Both the position numbers and the translations under genes were made by a program. The notes below the pieces were generated by a model. It saw nothing but the letters and a program-made list of their open reading frames with translations. It ran no database searches and had not been told where the DNA came from. This document shows positions 48,701 to 60,959 of a DNA stretch of 64,000 nt, piece after piece (within the stretch, counting starts at the first letter, position 1; each line of letters opens with the position of its first letter). Location: assembly GCA_950295325.1 (NCBI GenBank), contig OX485808.1, forward strand, positions 21,160,527 through 21,224,526, written 5' to 3'. The DNA is from Polytrichum commune. Lineage: Eukaryota > Streptophyta > Polytrichopsida > Polytrichales > Polytrichaceae.

Positions 48701-51700
48701 TAATTCACCTCCTAAACCTTGCTTTTGTGAAGAAATCTTACTCATTCATAACTTTACTGGTGATAAGTTTCTACCAATTAATAGTCAAATCTATTACTTG
48801 AATGCTTGCTTCTTATTTTCCCCACTCTTCTCCTTTATGCTATGTGGTGGACTACAAATTCTTAAAGCATCCTTAAGTAGCATATGTTTTAAATCAAAAA
48901 AATACTTTAAAAGAACATAAGATTATCATATCATTCTAATTTTATAGATTATAATATCACTTAATTATATTATAATTACAATGAAATACAAATGGTGTAG
49001 GCCACAAAAATCTTAATGTTCAACATTAGTGTCATGCGAAGTCAAGTGCCATCGAGTAATACTTTGGCTAGTCAATCTTAAATTAGGTAATTGTAACCAT
49101 GTGGTGTGGGTGCGATACTGGTTGACTAGCATGTTGGTTAGTTGATTATCTCCAACTCAAATATTGTTAGCTAATTCTCTTAACTACTAGGTGGTGCATG
49201 TGATTTGACCATGATTTTAGTTACCTATCTCCACGAACACATATGTTAGCTAATTCTCTTAACTATGTGGTGTGGGTGAACCCTAAGAAAGGTCGTCTAT
49301 TTATCGGGGATGGAGTACAAAGAGAGATAATTCATGCATTGTGCTAGCATATATGCAACATCATGTTGAATCTACAACCATTGTTTGATCACGTTGGACC
49401 TCACAGCTAAATATGGATAGGAAGAACATAATGTTGACTTGGTTAATAACAATGTTATATGAGAAAATCGATTTAGTTTAGTTTTAAAAGGGGGGGGGGG
49501 AGGTACTAAGAGAGGAAATATAATAGTATCCTATAATTGATTGTCGGTTCATGTAATCATGTTGACCACGGCGAAGAAGAGCCACCCACATGTAAACTTG
49601 AAGGGACACGATGTAGATCGTTACTTGCAATGAGTAGGGGAAATCCCCGTCAAATAGGTTAGCGGGGTCTTAGTCAGCGCAAAACCTAGATACTTGAGAT
49701 GGAAGGCAACTGTCAAATGCGTTAATCAGTGTATAATCACTTAGATGTTTGAGAGATGGAAGGCAATTGCACGCATAAAAGAGCAACCTTCTTCAAGATG
49801 ACTTCTCCTTGCACTTTCGCAATCACAAATCTTTTTAGCATGGGAGAAGGGTACTTGTAAGTTAGTGCTACTGACTCAAGCTTCGATAGGGGACCCAAGG
49901 AATGTTCTCTTTCGAGGTGCATGGGAGTTCTAAAGTCTTGACATGATATATACTCCATGAAACCTCAAATCATTCACTTCAATCTCAGGATTCACCTGTG
50001 ATTGAAACACTGTAACTTCTCATACATGATGACTCTTGGCCATTGGGTTTCCCAAATAACTTAGAATCCCTCGAAATCGGAGGTGCATGTACTGCAGAAG
50101 ATCCTGCCTCACTAGATCTAGACTCCCAAAAAATTGGTACGAAGCTCAACACCAGCCTGTGAATAGCAATGAATTTGTGAAGTGGGTGAGTTTTTCTATT
50201 CGGCTCTTGCTGTGCAGCATTTGTTTGTGGGTGATTTGGATTGCTTAAGCAGGAGGAATGGTGTGGTGTTCAACAAAGGTGGCCTACTATGTCAAAGATG
50301 GAACATATTATGTGGCAACTTCTCACTGAATCTGGGAGGATTGCCAAGAACCGGAGGTCAGTCAGTAAATTTCATCGGCAAGAGGGAAATATAGTATACA
50401 AGCAGAGGTCTCTAATCCATCCAACATAAAAACTCACCCCCTACATGTTTGTGGCTGAATCATCTCAATGACTTGGATGGAGGTGATTCTGGGTCTATGG
50501 CTACTTTCGGTGTCAAGCAACCAAAAAGAGCGACCTTTGGGTTGCATACAGTTTAAGGCTTTTGCACTAGATGATTGTGATGTATGCTTGTATGTGATAT
50601 TTTCCTCTCGTCAATTTCATCGATACCCTTATTACAAAAGCTTTTTGATTCTAGTTGAATTCGATAGCTTATGGGAAGCTAACCATATTTTGTGCCCTAG
50701 GGTAGGATGGGAATATCATCAATGATTTCTATTTTTATTTTCAAAAGTTTGGATAGGCAAATTGGCAATAATCATTGGAGTGATAAAGTCACATATGGAT
50801 GAGACTAAAAAATCCATCCAGTTATGAGCATATTCATCTCAAACTTGGTGATTTTATTTTAAAGTTGTTTTATGGGGATGTGTAGCAAAAAATTTAATGA
50901 AAAGAAGACATAATATATTGGTTTCTATTTGTAGAGCCATTGTCTAATAATTTTTAGCCTCAAAAAAATGATTGATTAGCATATGCAGTGCAATGAAAGG
51001 TTGGGAAACCTCCTTTTGAGGATGTGAGATAAGGTTGCCATTGTGTGCTTTTTGCTACAATGGTTTGGCTTGTGTGGTTCTTTGCTTTTGTTTGTTAGGT
51101 TCATATTTGGAATCTCTTTTTCCTATTTGGGTCACAGTATGTGAGCTTCCCTTTGGTCATATTGTGTTCCCCTGAACAATACATTTTACGTTTTCATCAA
51201 AAAAAAGAAAAAAGAAAAGAAATGACAAGTTCTCTAAGTTGAAGTTTGATCTATCACCACTACATGAGATTGATGGATAGACCATAGTGGTCCATAGCAG
51301 TTTCGTGCCCTCTTAGGCACATCAATTTTTTCAATTTTCAGTGAATAGAAGACCCTATTTGTTTTTAAGAGTTTGATAAAATTCTACATACATGTACTGT
51401 ACATTTCGGTTGTTAGCTTTCAAAGGTTGATATTACTTATAATCTTTATCACCACTACATAACATTACTCGTGATGTTGTTCATCATATCTCACCACAGA
51501 ATATGCCTACAATTGTTCATACATATGTGTAGTTCTTATATAACAAAGACCGAATCCGACCCAATAATTGTTTCCTTGAGCGAGGATAGTAAACTTAAGT
51601 TCCAATCTCCTTGAGAAGGGGATGATCAAACGCTCAAGTGCTGCTGTCCACTGTGCCAGTGCAATGACACATAATTTTTTTATTTAAAAAAAAAATCGAA

Positions 51701-54300
51701 AAGAGCACCAAGACCCTTGTGAATAAAGTCACGTGACTTGCAATAATTCAATTATTATCAGATGCCAAAGAAATTACATCACAAATTCTGGGCCTAAATT
51801 TCACAAAACTGATACATTGACAGATGAAGACACTGTTCGTGCATCAACATGGTAAGTAGTAGTATAAGATGAACTTGGTATCATAGCATGAGAAATGGCA
51901 CCTAGTTTCATAGAAATTGATAATGAAGTCAGGTACCGTTAAGGAATTTAGACCCAGGGGCGTTTAGGAAGAAAGAATATCCCAGCTGATAGTGGCGACA
52001 ATCATGTACTAAGATAAGGGAGGCAGGCACTTTTCTGGATCCCGATGCACAAAGTGGAGGCTGGCATTCTTTCTGTAAGGCAGTTCTTTCTGTAGCAGTT
52101 GACGCCAAAAAAACCCTGGACGGTTGGTTGGATCATCAGCCGGTGGCCTTCTTGTAAGTTAAATTATTATTAATAACCGACGACGGGTATGCTAGTTTGT
52201 TGAGCAAATAGATAGGTATGTAGCACATTGTGTAAGGCAGGGCAGTACAAGCGTGGTTCCTCACCTTGCAACAAGCACGTGAAGTTCGCGAAGGGGAACT
52301 AGAGACAATTTGGCAACACGCTAAGCTATTCCCCCCCGGCTGGATGCCGACTATAGACCAAGTGACCTCTTGGGTCATGTGACATGATAAGGTTCAGTAC
52401 ATGTATGAAAGTTTCCCACACTAGTCCAACCAGGAATGCGGGCGGGGTCAATCAAATCTCACTTATAAGAACGATAAGGATTGTAAAATCTGTTGTTGTC
52501 ATGAAATAATTCAGGTCTATTCATTTAATATATATCATAGCATTGTTAAGCTGCTCCTGGTAAGCTCCTTGTGGGATTATCTTAGATGAGGAGTCAAAGC
52601 CATTGCAACAAGAATACTGAGCCAATTCATTATTCCAGATGTAGTAAGGTTAAATATAGCTTATCTAGGTTTCTACTTTTCCTAAATATGCTAGGTTGAC
52701 CATTCCAATAAAAAGATCAACATAACTATGTTAAGCTGATTTTTCACCCTCCTTCATTCTTCCATTGCCTGGGTCATTCCTCAACCATGTGCTTGATGTT
52801 CACCTTCAAATTACTCTTAGGTCCAGCCATGACCTTGTTGGTTCCCAACCAGGATCCTCTTGGTTAGACCAATGGACGCGTTATGATTTATCTCTCTAAC
52901 TCTTTTGTGTCTCGTGGCCTAGTGTCGTAACCTACCCCCTCGGCAACTCCTTGTTACTTACTCACCTAGGATCATGACTAGAGGGTTCATTGAGTTTGGT
53001 TAGATCCACCTTGCCCCTCACGGTTTCCTTGACTAGTCTATATCTTAGTATGGGTTGTCATAACCTATCGTCATGCCATTCGTAATTACCAATTCGCTTG
53101 GAAACCTAGCTAAAGGGTTATGGTCATATTTGCATATCTACTCCTCGAGTTTGGTAAGATCCACCTTGTTGCTCCTGTTTCCTTTTGGAGCCACGACTGC
53201 TTCACTAGATGATTGTGTTTTCTTAGCCCTATCTTGTAACCATGGTCACAATCTTACCATGCCCAATTGTGGTTTCTAGATCGTGCCTTCAAGAGAATAG
53301 ATTTTATACACAAATTACAACCTACCTAATATGCTTTAACTCATAGCATTGCATTCCCAACCATCTACAACCAACCTCATAATTTGTTACCACGACAATG
53401 CTCTCAAACACTCATTAGAAATCTATTTTATTTCTAGATTACAATTACTAGGGCAAGGCCTTCCGCTTCCTCACTACTTAGATCCTTTTGCTCTATCACT
53501 TGATTATACCCACTACTAACTAACTAAGTAACTAACTCCAAAACTCTTGCTTCCAAGTCTTTTGTCATCAAATGCTAACTATAATTATAGTGTTTTCACC
53601 CGGTCTAGTAACATGGATTTTCTTGGTTACTATTGGTAACATCAACATTTACCTTTTCCACTTATTTTTACTACAGGACCATGGTCCCATGTTGGTCATA
53701 ATTATTACCTTGGCAAGACCATCCCACAAACTTTGGTCTTGGTTTCCCAATCTAAACTCCTTCTTCTTCTATCTATCTAATCCTTAACAAACCGACTTTT
53801 AATAAGGTCATGATCTTTCACATGACGCCTAGGAATAAGATAATGCATTTTGAGTAGTATAAAATGATTTTGACATTTATTATGATGGATATAGAATGTT
53901 CTAAGTCTATTAAATAGCATGAAATCATTAGTTTTTGTAAAAGAAAAGTGTGGTTGTGTTAGCTTTCCACTCCTAGTTGCTTATGACTTATACTTCTACA
54001 ATAGATGGTTTTTAAACTCCTTTAGAGTTGACCAAATTCTAAATTATAAATCAATTTGACTTCAATTTTTACGTCATTGGTTTAGAATATGAGTTTTATA
54101 ACTTGATGGAAAATCCCAAAATATTCATATCAATAACCTTGTTGATTTCTTCAAATAATAAGGTTTTTTGACAAATAAAACTTTAGAGTTCCAATACCAC
54201 TTCAAGGGTCATAAAGGACAACAAACAATTTAAGCCTAGATTTAACGAAAAAAACCTATATTTAGTTTGTAAGAACATAAGAACAACTAGAACTAAGAAC
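45777..54300. other. Long gene-poor stretch
   Basis: No gene can be supported. A frame at 45953-46198 (ICAPLCTMELECNEAS...) looks protein-like but is unassigned. Poly-G runs are at 46400-46410 and 49490-49500; (TG)n at 46592-46609 followed by an AGCT repeat. The part at 52800-53280 is C-rich with a degenerate internal repeat (GTTTGGT.AGATCCACCTTG near 52997 and 53140), possibly an old LTR without defined ends. A tRNA-like GCACAGTGGACAGC (minus, about 51636-51650) may be a degraded SINE. Confidence 0.5.
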
Positions 54301-54607
54301 AACTACACCAAATATGATATTTAGTGTTTGATTAGATTTAGTGTTTTACCACCCTACTATGCTCAACACTAATTTTCAATTCTTTGATAATTAGTGTTAG
54401 ACATAAATGCGCTGCCGCCGCCTTCCTTGTTGCCACCTCTTTCCTACTAAACACTAAATTCGTGCATGTAACTTTCACATATTACCATAGATGATATTTA
54501 GTGTTTGAGTTTACATTTAATGTTACTTACTTTCATAGGGTTAGTGATGTTTAGTGTAGTGTTCGTATTTAGTGTATCTAACACTAAATATCATATTTAG
54601 TGTAGTT
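54301..54607. mobile_element. MITE with 28-bp TTTAGTGT terminal inverted repeats
   Basis: Bases 54301-54328 (AACTACACCAAATATGATAT, then TTAGTGTT) match the inverse of 54580-54607 at 27 of 28 positions. The interior has further TTTAGTGTT words in both orientations. It is 307 bp and non-coding. Flanking TAAGAACAACTAGAAC occurs on both sides, but a precise target duplication is not clear. Confidence 0.75.
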
Positions 54608-55875
54608 TGTAAGAACAACTAGAACGTAAGAACAACATGAAGATTTAACATGCCATGTCATGAGTTGCTCCCACCCATCCTCCAGAGTCCAAAGGCCCTC
54701 ACACACATTCACTGAGATATGTCATTGAGAAAGTGACTCCAGAGGCTCCACTTTTCTCAAGAAAGATAATTAGGTGTCCCTATTCAAGGTCCAAGCGAGT
54801 CTTGGAATCTCAAATATGAAGTCTTCACAAACCGTGAGGAAGGTGTGGACCTTAAAAGGTCAATTGATAATCCCATGCTTCCCCAAGGTTCACTACCTTG
54901 GTCACCAAATCAAAGATTTTCTTGTTAAGTGATTACTCAGGGGTTGTTTACACCAGGGACCATGAAGTCATCCCAAGGCTCTGTAAAATCTGTGAATGGT
55001 TGTTGAACTCGTCCCAAGACCACTTCTAGCCATTTTTAACTGAGGGTACTTGGTAGCTGTTGAACACCGAAGTTTAGAGGTTTTGTGTTTTTTTTTTTCC
55101 TTCTCCTTCTTCAATTTTTGTTTGTTTGTTTTGTGTTTTGGTTTTGGCATAACAATGTTCAGTCATGTGGGTCAGGTCTATTGATCCCATAATATGTCGA
55201 TTATAATTTGTGGGGTCCTTGAACAAAGTAGTAATATTCACTTAGTATTCATACATTCAATCCAACAATTGGAAATTTGAGTGGAGTTATACTCCCGGCC
55301 TACTCAGAAGAATCATTGTTTCATCTCGGCATTATTCACATGATACATTGCTCATCCGGGGTGTTATCCATTGAAAACATTATTCATAGCAACACTATTC
55401 ACCGACCATATTCACAATACTCAGGGGCGGTTTACACTATGGACCATGAAGTTGGACCAGGGCTCTGCAAGGCAGCTGATTGGTTCTTGAAGTTGTCCCG
55501 GGACAACTTCGGTTTACACTAAGGAAAAAATGGCAGAGGGACCACAGAGGTTGAGGTCCCCAAAATATAATTTTTAAGGCCTAATAAATGCACTGACATG
55601 GTCCAACGGGTTTTTCGTTGAGAGAGGCAAGAGAGGTGGTCTGGTAGGAAAAGGCAAAGGCCCATGTCAGAGAAATGCCATTTCACGAATGTTTTAATGA
55701 ATCTACCTTTTATGTGCCTTAATTATATTATAGCCGATGAGACATACTAGCACTACCTTGCCCTACCCTTTAAACCCGCTTACACGTGTTTCATCAAACA
55801 ACGCGGGACATCTAGAACTCAAGAATTCAAGTGCAGATTTGTTTTTTGGTCTACTAGCTGCAATGTTTGGAATTT

Positions 55876-55941
55876 GGAGACGTGTAATATACCATTGGAA
55901 AGGTCTTGAAAATACCTTTCCAACGGTATATTACACGCTCC
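55876..55941. repeat. Near-perfect hairpin, about 28-bp arms
   Basis: The left arm (GGAGACGTGTAATATACC... to 55904) is the inverse of the right arm (55914-55941) apart from one mismatch and one extra base, around a 9-base loop. The arms contain TTGGAAAGGT/ACCTTTCCAA. It has the size of a small-RNA precursor stem but may simply be a foldback transposon. Confidence 0.7.
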
Positions 55942-56042
55942 AAAATGTTTAAAACATACAGTTGAAAAAGAAATAAGAAAATACATAGTCGTTTAGTGAC
56001 TGTAGATCAGGGTGGTCAAAAGAAGCGCAATGGAAAATCTTC

Positions 56043-56142
56043 TAACATTAATTATCAAAGAATTGAAATTTAGTGTTGAGGAAGGTTGGGTGGTAACAAC
56101 ATCAGATATAATCAAACACTAAATATCCTATTTAGTGTAGTG
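56043..56142. mobile_element. Truncated inverted copy of the TTTAGTGT MITE
   Basis: The inverse of this segment aligns with the left third of the element at 54301. It has the same CACTACACTAAAT..GATAT terminus at 56142 and the same CAATTCTTTGATAATTA at its inner end. It lies inside the 54938-56628 composite. Confidence 0.7.
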
Positions 56143-56555
56143 AAACACAAGGTACATGTCACATGTACAATTGCATCGCTCATTTTTTTTTTTGTAAAAA
56201 TTGTTGTGAGAAGATTTGCAAGCCACATCTTTGACACATTTAACAAAAAGTGAAGACAGTTGAAGCCCAAGAGATGACAAGAGAATGATCAAACTTTAAG
56301 GTGAAAAGAAGAAAAAACTAATTGACAAGATAAGTGAAGGCATGTGTAGGCAAGTGAAGGCAAATTGAAGTCAACAAAATGCTCAAACTTCATTTTCCCC
56401 CAAAACTGCCCTTTTTGGGCTTATATTAAAAAAATCAGCACATCCACTTCTTGCCGCATGGTCATTCTTCATGGTCCACATTCGGTTTACACCTAGTGAA
56501 GGGCCCATGAACCATGAAAACTAATATTTTAGTAACTCGGACCATGGAAGTCGTC

Positions 56556-56607
56556 CCATGAAGTCGTCCCACGCAAAATAGACCTCTTACGTGGGACGAC
56601 TTCATGG
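56556..56607. repeat. Perfect 18-bp hairpin at the right end of the hAT-like element
   Basis: CCATGAAGTCGTCCCACG (56556-56573) and its exact inverse (56590-56607) flank a 16-base loop. The arm is the subterminal sequence of the hAT-like family, so this is two termini facing each other. Confidence 0.8.
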
Positions 56608-56629
56608 TCCATAGTGTAAACCGCCCCTC

Positions 56630-58454
56630 ATATTATTCACACCGTGTCAGTTTCTTCCCATGAAGGCCCATGTTATAGGCTAAGTATGGAATGTAACACA
56701 ACGATGCAGCAAGATGAATAATGTTACGGGGTGGTTGTTCTTGATGCGAATTGAAGCTCCTGGCTTGCCAGGCACACACCTCCATAAGCTGTCATTAAAG
56801 TAGACTCCCTAGGCAAGCTCCCCACAGCTAGAACCAAGTACCCTCAGCGTGTCCTTTCGAACCAAATCCTTCTGAGAAGCTGGAGCAGTTCCCCAAAAGA
56901 CCCCTTTTCATAACAAATAGATGGTAAGACCTATGACCCATGAGGGGAAATCAGAATCTCATGCCACGCTTAAATAACTCACTTACACACTGAGCTGAGA
57001 TCTCGTCGAGAACATCATGAGTCGCTTCTGCTTGCCCCCAAAGGTCTCGAATCAGAGGCCAGCTAGAGCCGGGCCAATCTTGAATTTTTGATGAGGGAAG
57101 GAATGATTCCCTCACGAGTATGCATACCCCAAAACTTACACATAACCTAAAACCAACACTATGTGATGCCATACATTTGGGGTCCCTTCTATGTAAAATT
57201 TTATGATGCATAATGATCCTTCAAGGTATGTGGTCGTATTGTGAGCACTTTCAACTTCATAGACATGTATGGTCACTGTTGGATCGGCTTGGAAATTCTT
57301 TCATTCATCTCGCAATCACGAATCATGAAGGTTGTAACGATTTCATGTTTCAAGATGGGAGATGAGAAGCAAAAACCACTACATATCAAAGTGAGCATTT
57401 TCTTTCTTTTTGAATGAATCGTGGGTCTTCCCGATTGCATTCATTGTTGGACCTAGAGTGGTGTCCATAGTCAATGCATGTGGTCCAATCTCATTGTGAG
57501 TTGTGTCTTTTTGTTGTCTTTTTTAAACCACAAGCCGTCTTTTGCATATACCACTCAAATACAGATGTTCAATTGATGAAATTGATCATATAAGGTCCAC
57601 ATATATGCCCAGACTATGCTCACATCGGGAGGGTTACCAAAATCCTATACCATCTAGGACAAATACTAAGAAAATGATTGAAATATGAGGTGCCTAATGT
57701 TGGCTTAGTTGAACATCCCACTAGGATTGCCACCTTGGTTAGGGTTCTTTGGTTCCATTGGGTGCACCCAGGAAAGTTTCCTTGCTTTCTTGTTCAAGTC
57801 ACGTGGCCTTGTGTGTTTTTTGGCAATGAAATAAAACTTGATTCATTTGTCTCAAGAAAAGAAGAATCTGACATGCCTTAGGGATTTTGGAGTCTACTCT
57901 CAAGACTTTTGGTATTGAAGACTTTAACATATATTATACGACACCATTATCTCAAATAGTACAGATCAAATATGGAGTGGACTTTGGGAGATAGTTTGAA
58001 AGAGACCTCCAAATTCCAGTTCATCTTTAACAAAAACTGCAATGTGGAACAAACAAGTTTTAAACGATCTGTATTCTTCCCCTTTTGTTTTTGGTGTCTC
58101 TTGAAGTCTGCTTCCTGTTGTTCTTCATGATGCAGAGTTCATGGTGCACATGTGGTGCTCGGTAGTAGTAGAAACATCACCAGATATAAACTCTGAAAAT
58201 AATAATAATAAAATTATTTATTGAAATGTGACTCAAGGTTGGAAACTTTACAAGCTGCTGGAAGGACTAAGATTTTGCAGATACACGGGGAATAGAATTA
58301 AATCAAAGGAAGACAATTGCAAATATATGCTTGGAGAGCAACCACTGATGGAGGTGGACATCTTTGTAGTAAGGTATTTGGGTCTTTTTCTTTTTCTTTT
58401 TTTCTTTCTCTCCGAGACAATTGAATCATATTTAGTACCGATGCCAAAAATTAC
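56630..58454. other. Spacer, one possible gene fragment
   Basis: No gene can be named. On the minus strand a frame ending DEISAQC at about 56990 is followed by a strong donor-like GTAAGTGAG. This could be a stray exon, but no neighbours extend it. A dispersed-repeat patch (CCACTCAAATAC) lies near 57544. Confidence 0.35.
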
Positions 58455-58620
58455 CACTACTAGAATGACGGTGCCTTTGCAACGCTATAAACGTTGCTCA
58501 ATACACTGGCCACTTCTTGATGGGGGGCTTCATAAACGTTGCAGAACCAACGTTACAAACGTTGCTCAAAATGAGCAACGTTTTAGAACATGCATTTGCA
58601 ACGTTTCTAAGGGCTCACTT
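58455..58620 (+). mobile_element. CACTA-like left terminus with GCAACGTTT subterminal repeats
   Basis: It starts CACTACTAGAATGACGG, close to the end of the CACTA element at 14584 (CACTACTAGAAAATC). It is followed by about eight GCAACG / CGTTGC words, mostly within AAACGTTGC, in both orientations. No matching right end was found, so it is a truncated element or the end of a larger one. The 175-codon ORF overlapping it (58228-58755) is not convincing as a gene. Confidence 0.55.
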
Positions 58621-59592
58621 CGGTTTGGGGTTCTTCTACAGTTCAGCGTTCCCTTGACCGGTGAGATGGTCCCACCATACTATTTAAAGACCTATTTCCA
58701 TTTGATGGTTCTTGTTAGTGGCTACTCTGATTTACGGAGTAAAATCACACAATAGGTTATTGCGTTGGTTTTTACACATTGAATTCACGGTCACATAGTA
58801 AATTTTGAAGATAACTTGAGCCGTCCGTAATTTGCGGTAAAAAGCTGATGTGGCACTTTATTTGCAATGGCACTTTATTACTTAAAAAAACCCTCCAAGT
58901 AACTAAAATTACTTCTATCTTTTTTTGCCTTGCCACGTGGCAATATACAACTATGTCAATGTAACGCAAAATTGCTAATTCTGGCATACCGAAAGTGTTG
59001 TTACAGATGTATTATTCTGTAATTAGGTGACTGACTTCTATGCTCGAAGTGCTTATTATGGTGTACTTCTGAAATTAGCCAAATGGAATGGCCCAATTTG
59101 TGTGACTTAGCTAGGAGTAGACTTAGCAGTAACCTAAGTATAGGTTTACGTTGAACACGTGTCGTCCAGGACTTGGTAGCATCATTCACTGGTTCGATAG
59201 TATGGATGTTTCCTTCAAAAAGCCAATTTCATAGAAGAGACTATCATCCATCATGGGAAAATGCATCCAGTGTAATTTGGATTCAACAAATGATCTGCCA
59301 GGCATGACCGGACTATGGTTTAGGGTATGTGATGGTTTACTAAAGCTGGACCATACCATCCTTCTCATTGGACTTGGTACAGTACATATGAGATAAGATA
59401 AGAGATTTCAATTGCACATCCTACAAGCTATATAAATGCAAATCATTCAAGTTTTACAATTACATTCTCAAAGATAGTAAAGTTAATTGTAATATATGTT
59501 TGTGTGTCCAACAATAACATAAAAAGGCATTGAAAATGGTAGTTTCAGGTCCCAAAAACTATGATATATTTGATGTCTCAATGGTGGCATAG

Positions 59593-59937
59593 CTCGGGGG
59601 GGGGGGGGCAGTGTGTTAGAAAGTTAAGGATATAGGTGCGAACAACCACTATTTTATAGGGGGGTATTACTTTCAATTCTCTTCTTTTTTCCACATGCTA
59701 TCATTATGTAAATTTCTACTTTGGGTTAATAGAAAATTGGCTTGCATTACTTATAATTCCAAATTCCCTATTATTCCATACCCTATAGTACTTTAAAGAT
59801 GTCCAGTGGCATTTTTGATATCCTATATTACTCTTAAGTTCAATTATAAAATTTTGCCCCCATGTTTTTAAAATACCCTATCATTTGTTCGCACGTATAT
59901 TGCTACTCCAACCAATGACTACCCCCCCCCCCCCGAG
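59593..59937. mobile_element. hAT-like MITE with poly-G/poly-C ends, copy 2
   Basis: CTCGGGGGGG...CCCCCCCGAG, 345 bp, flanked by a perfect 8-bp duplication TGGCATAG (59585-59592 and 59938-59945). It is nearly identical to 32737-33078, in the same orientation. It lies about 250 bp downstream of the minus-strand gene fragment ending at 60184. Confidence 0.93.
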
Positions 59938-60183
59938 TGGCATAGAGATCTTGCCAATGTCAAAAAATGCAGTGATTACCACCAAAAAGCTGTAACTTCA
60001 CAACATACTTGTACATGCCTATAGTACATTCCAGATTGTGTAAAACATATGTAATATAAACAATATAAACAAAGTGGCGACCTATGAACCTTAAATTCTC
60101 AAGAGAACTGGATGACATAACCCATGCACTATTGATGACATCTGAACTCCACCAAATTATCTCCACAGCCAAGACCATACCAC

Positions 60184-60905
60184 CTACTCTTCACCACTTG
60201 ACTCAGAGTCGTCAGATTCGGACCCATCAGACCCTGTAACCTCAACCTCCACGTAAGACCCCTCGGAAGAATCTGAGGTGCTTCCGCTTGAGATATTGTC
60301 TTCATCATCAAAATCAAAATGCTTCTTGGTCTTTCTCTTCGTTGGGTCTGCTTGCTTCTTGGTCTTTTCTTTTACAGGTAGCCCATCCTTGGCTGTGGAC
60401 GATGCATTCGGATCAATGCCTGCCAGTTTAGCATTCTCCCGCTCCTCCAGTTTGTCAAACCCATGCCTTTTCTCGTACTCTAAGTCCGACTCGGTTGGCA
60501 CTTTGTTAAATGCCGCCTTCTACACAAAATAAGAACCTAAAAAAATTAAAAAATTAAACAAAACCTGTCTATGAATTCAAAGTTAGCCTATTCCAAAGCT
60601 CATATATAGCATACAACAGGAATAAAAAAATTGAAAAAAACCATAGATTTGGGACCTGGAAATACACTTACGAAGCTGTCGCTCAGTCCCTTGAGACCGG
60701 TTGGCCCACATTTGTGAGAGTACCCCACCTCCTTCATCCTTTTGTTTGCTGCACTCCGACAAAGTTCGGCTTTGCGGTTCATCTTTGCATCCTTTGTGAG
60801 CTCGTATATTTTTTGGAACGAATATGCTTTGCAGCCAGTAGGTCTCGGCACTGTCCTCCAATTCTTGTACGTCTCGAATTTTTCTTCAATCGGCACCGTC
60901 TTTCC
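60184..60905 (-). CDS. Two-exon fragment of an unrecognised gene with acidic Ser-rich tail
   Basis: The upstream exon (about 60905 to 60672, frame open from a possible acceptor after CTTGAG) contains YKNWRTVPRP, YSFQKIYELTKDAKMNRKAE and GYSHKCGPTGLKGLSDSF, then the donor GTAAGTG. A 152-bp GT-AG intron (60520-60671) joins it in phase 0 to KAAFNKVPTESDLEYEKRHG..., which runs 111 codons to the TAA/TGA-bounded end at 60184. The second exon passes through a Lys-rich stretch (KTKKQADPTKRKTKKHFDF) into an acidic Asp/Glu/Ser tail. The phase match and the lack of stops suggest a real coding unit. I do not recognise the family. It could be a chromatin-type host gene or the accessory protein of a transposon. 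The 5' exons are not identified; the reading frame at 62892-63810 on the same strand is one candidate. Confidence 0.5.
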
Positions 60906-60959
60906 CTCAAGTTAGCACCCACCGCAGTCAGAATAGTTTTTGATTCCCATGGGCCAGGG

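Larger units (their letters stand above)
54938..56628. mobile_element. hAT-like composite element with CAGGGG..GTTTACAC ends
   Basis: The left end, CAGGGGTTGTTTACACCAGG, and the right end (inverse), GAGGGGCGGTTTACACTATG, both continue into GACCATGAAGTC.TCCC. Another left end in the same orientation lies at 55422 (CAGGGGCGGTTTACACTATG), and partial direct copies (CGGTTTACAC) lie at about 55509 and 56483. This indicates repeated insertion or nesting of one family. CAGGGG-type ends suggest hAT, but no 8-bp duplication was found, so the outer limits are provisional. Confidence 0.5.

Noticed and set aside
51590-51660. tRNA or SINE on the minus strand
   Set aside because: The A-box-like GCACAGTGGACAGC is fair, but the B-box is poor and no target duplication is visible.
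56951-57211. Minus ORF with a strong internal donor (GTAAGTGAG)
   Set aside because: A single possible exon with no adjoining exons or known motif; not enough to call a gene.
58228-58755. 175-codon plus ORF
   Set aside because: It runs through a Phe-rich low-complexity tract and a CACTA terminus with its subterminal repeats; not coding-like.
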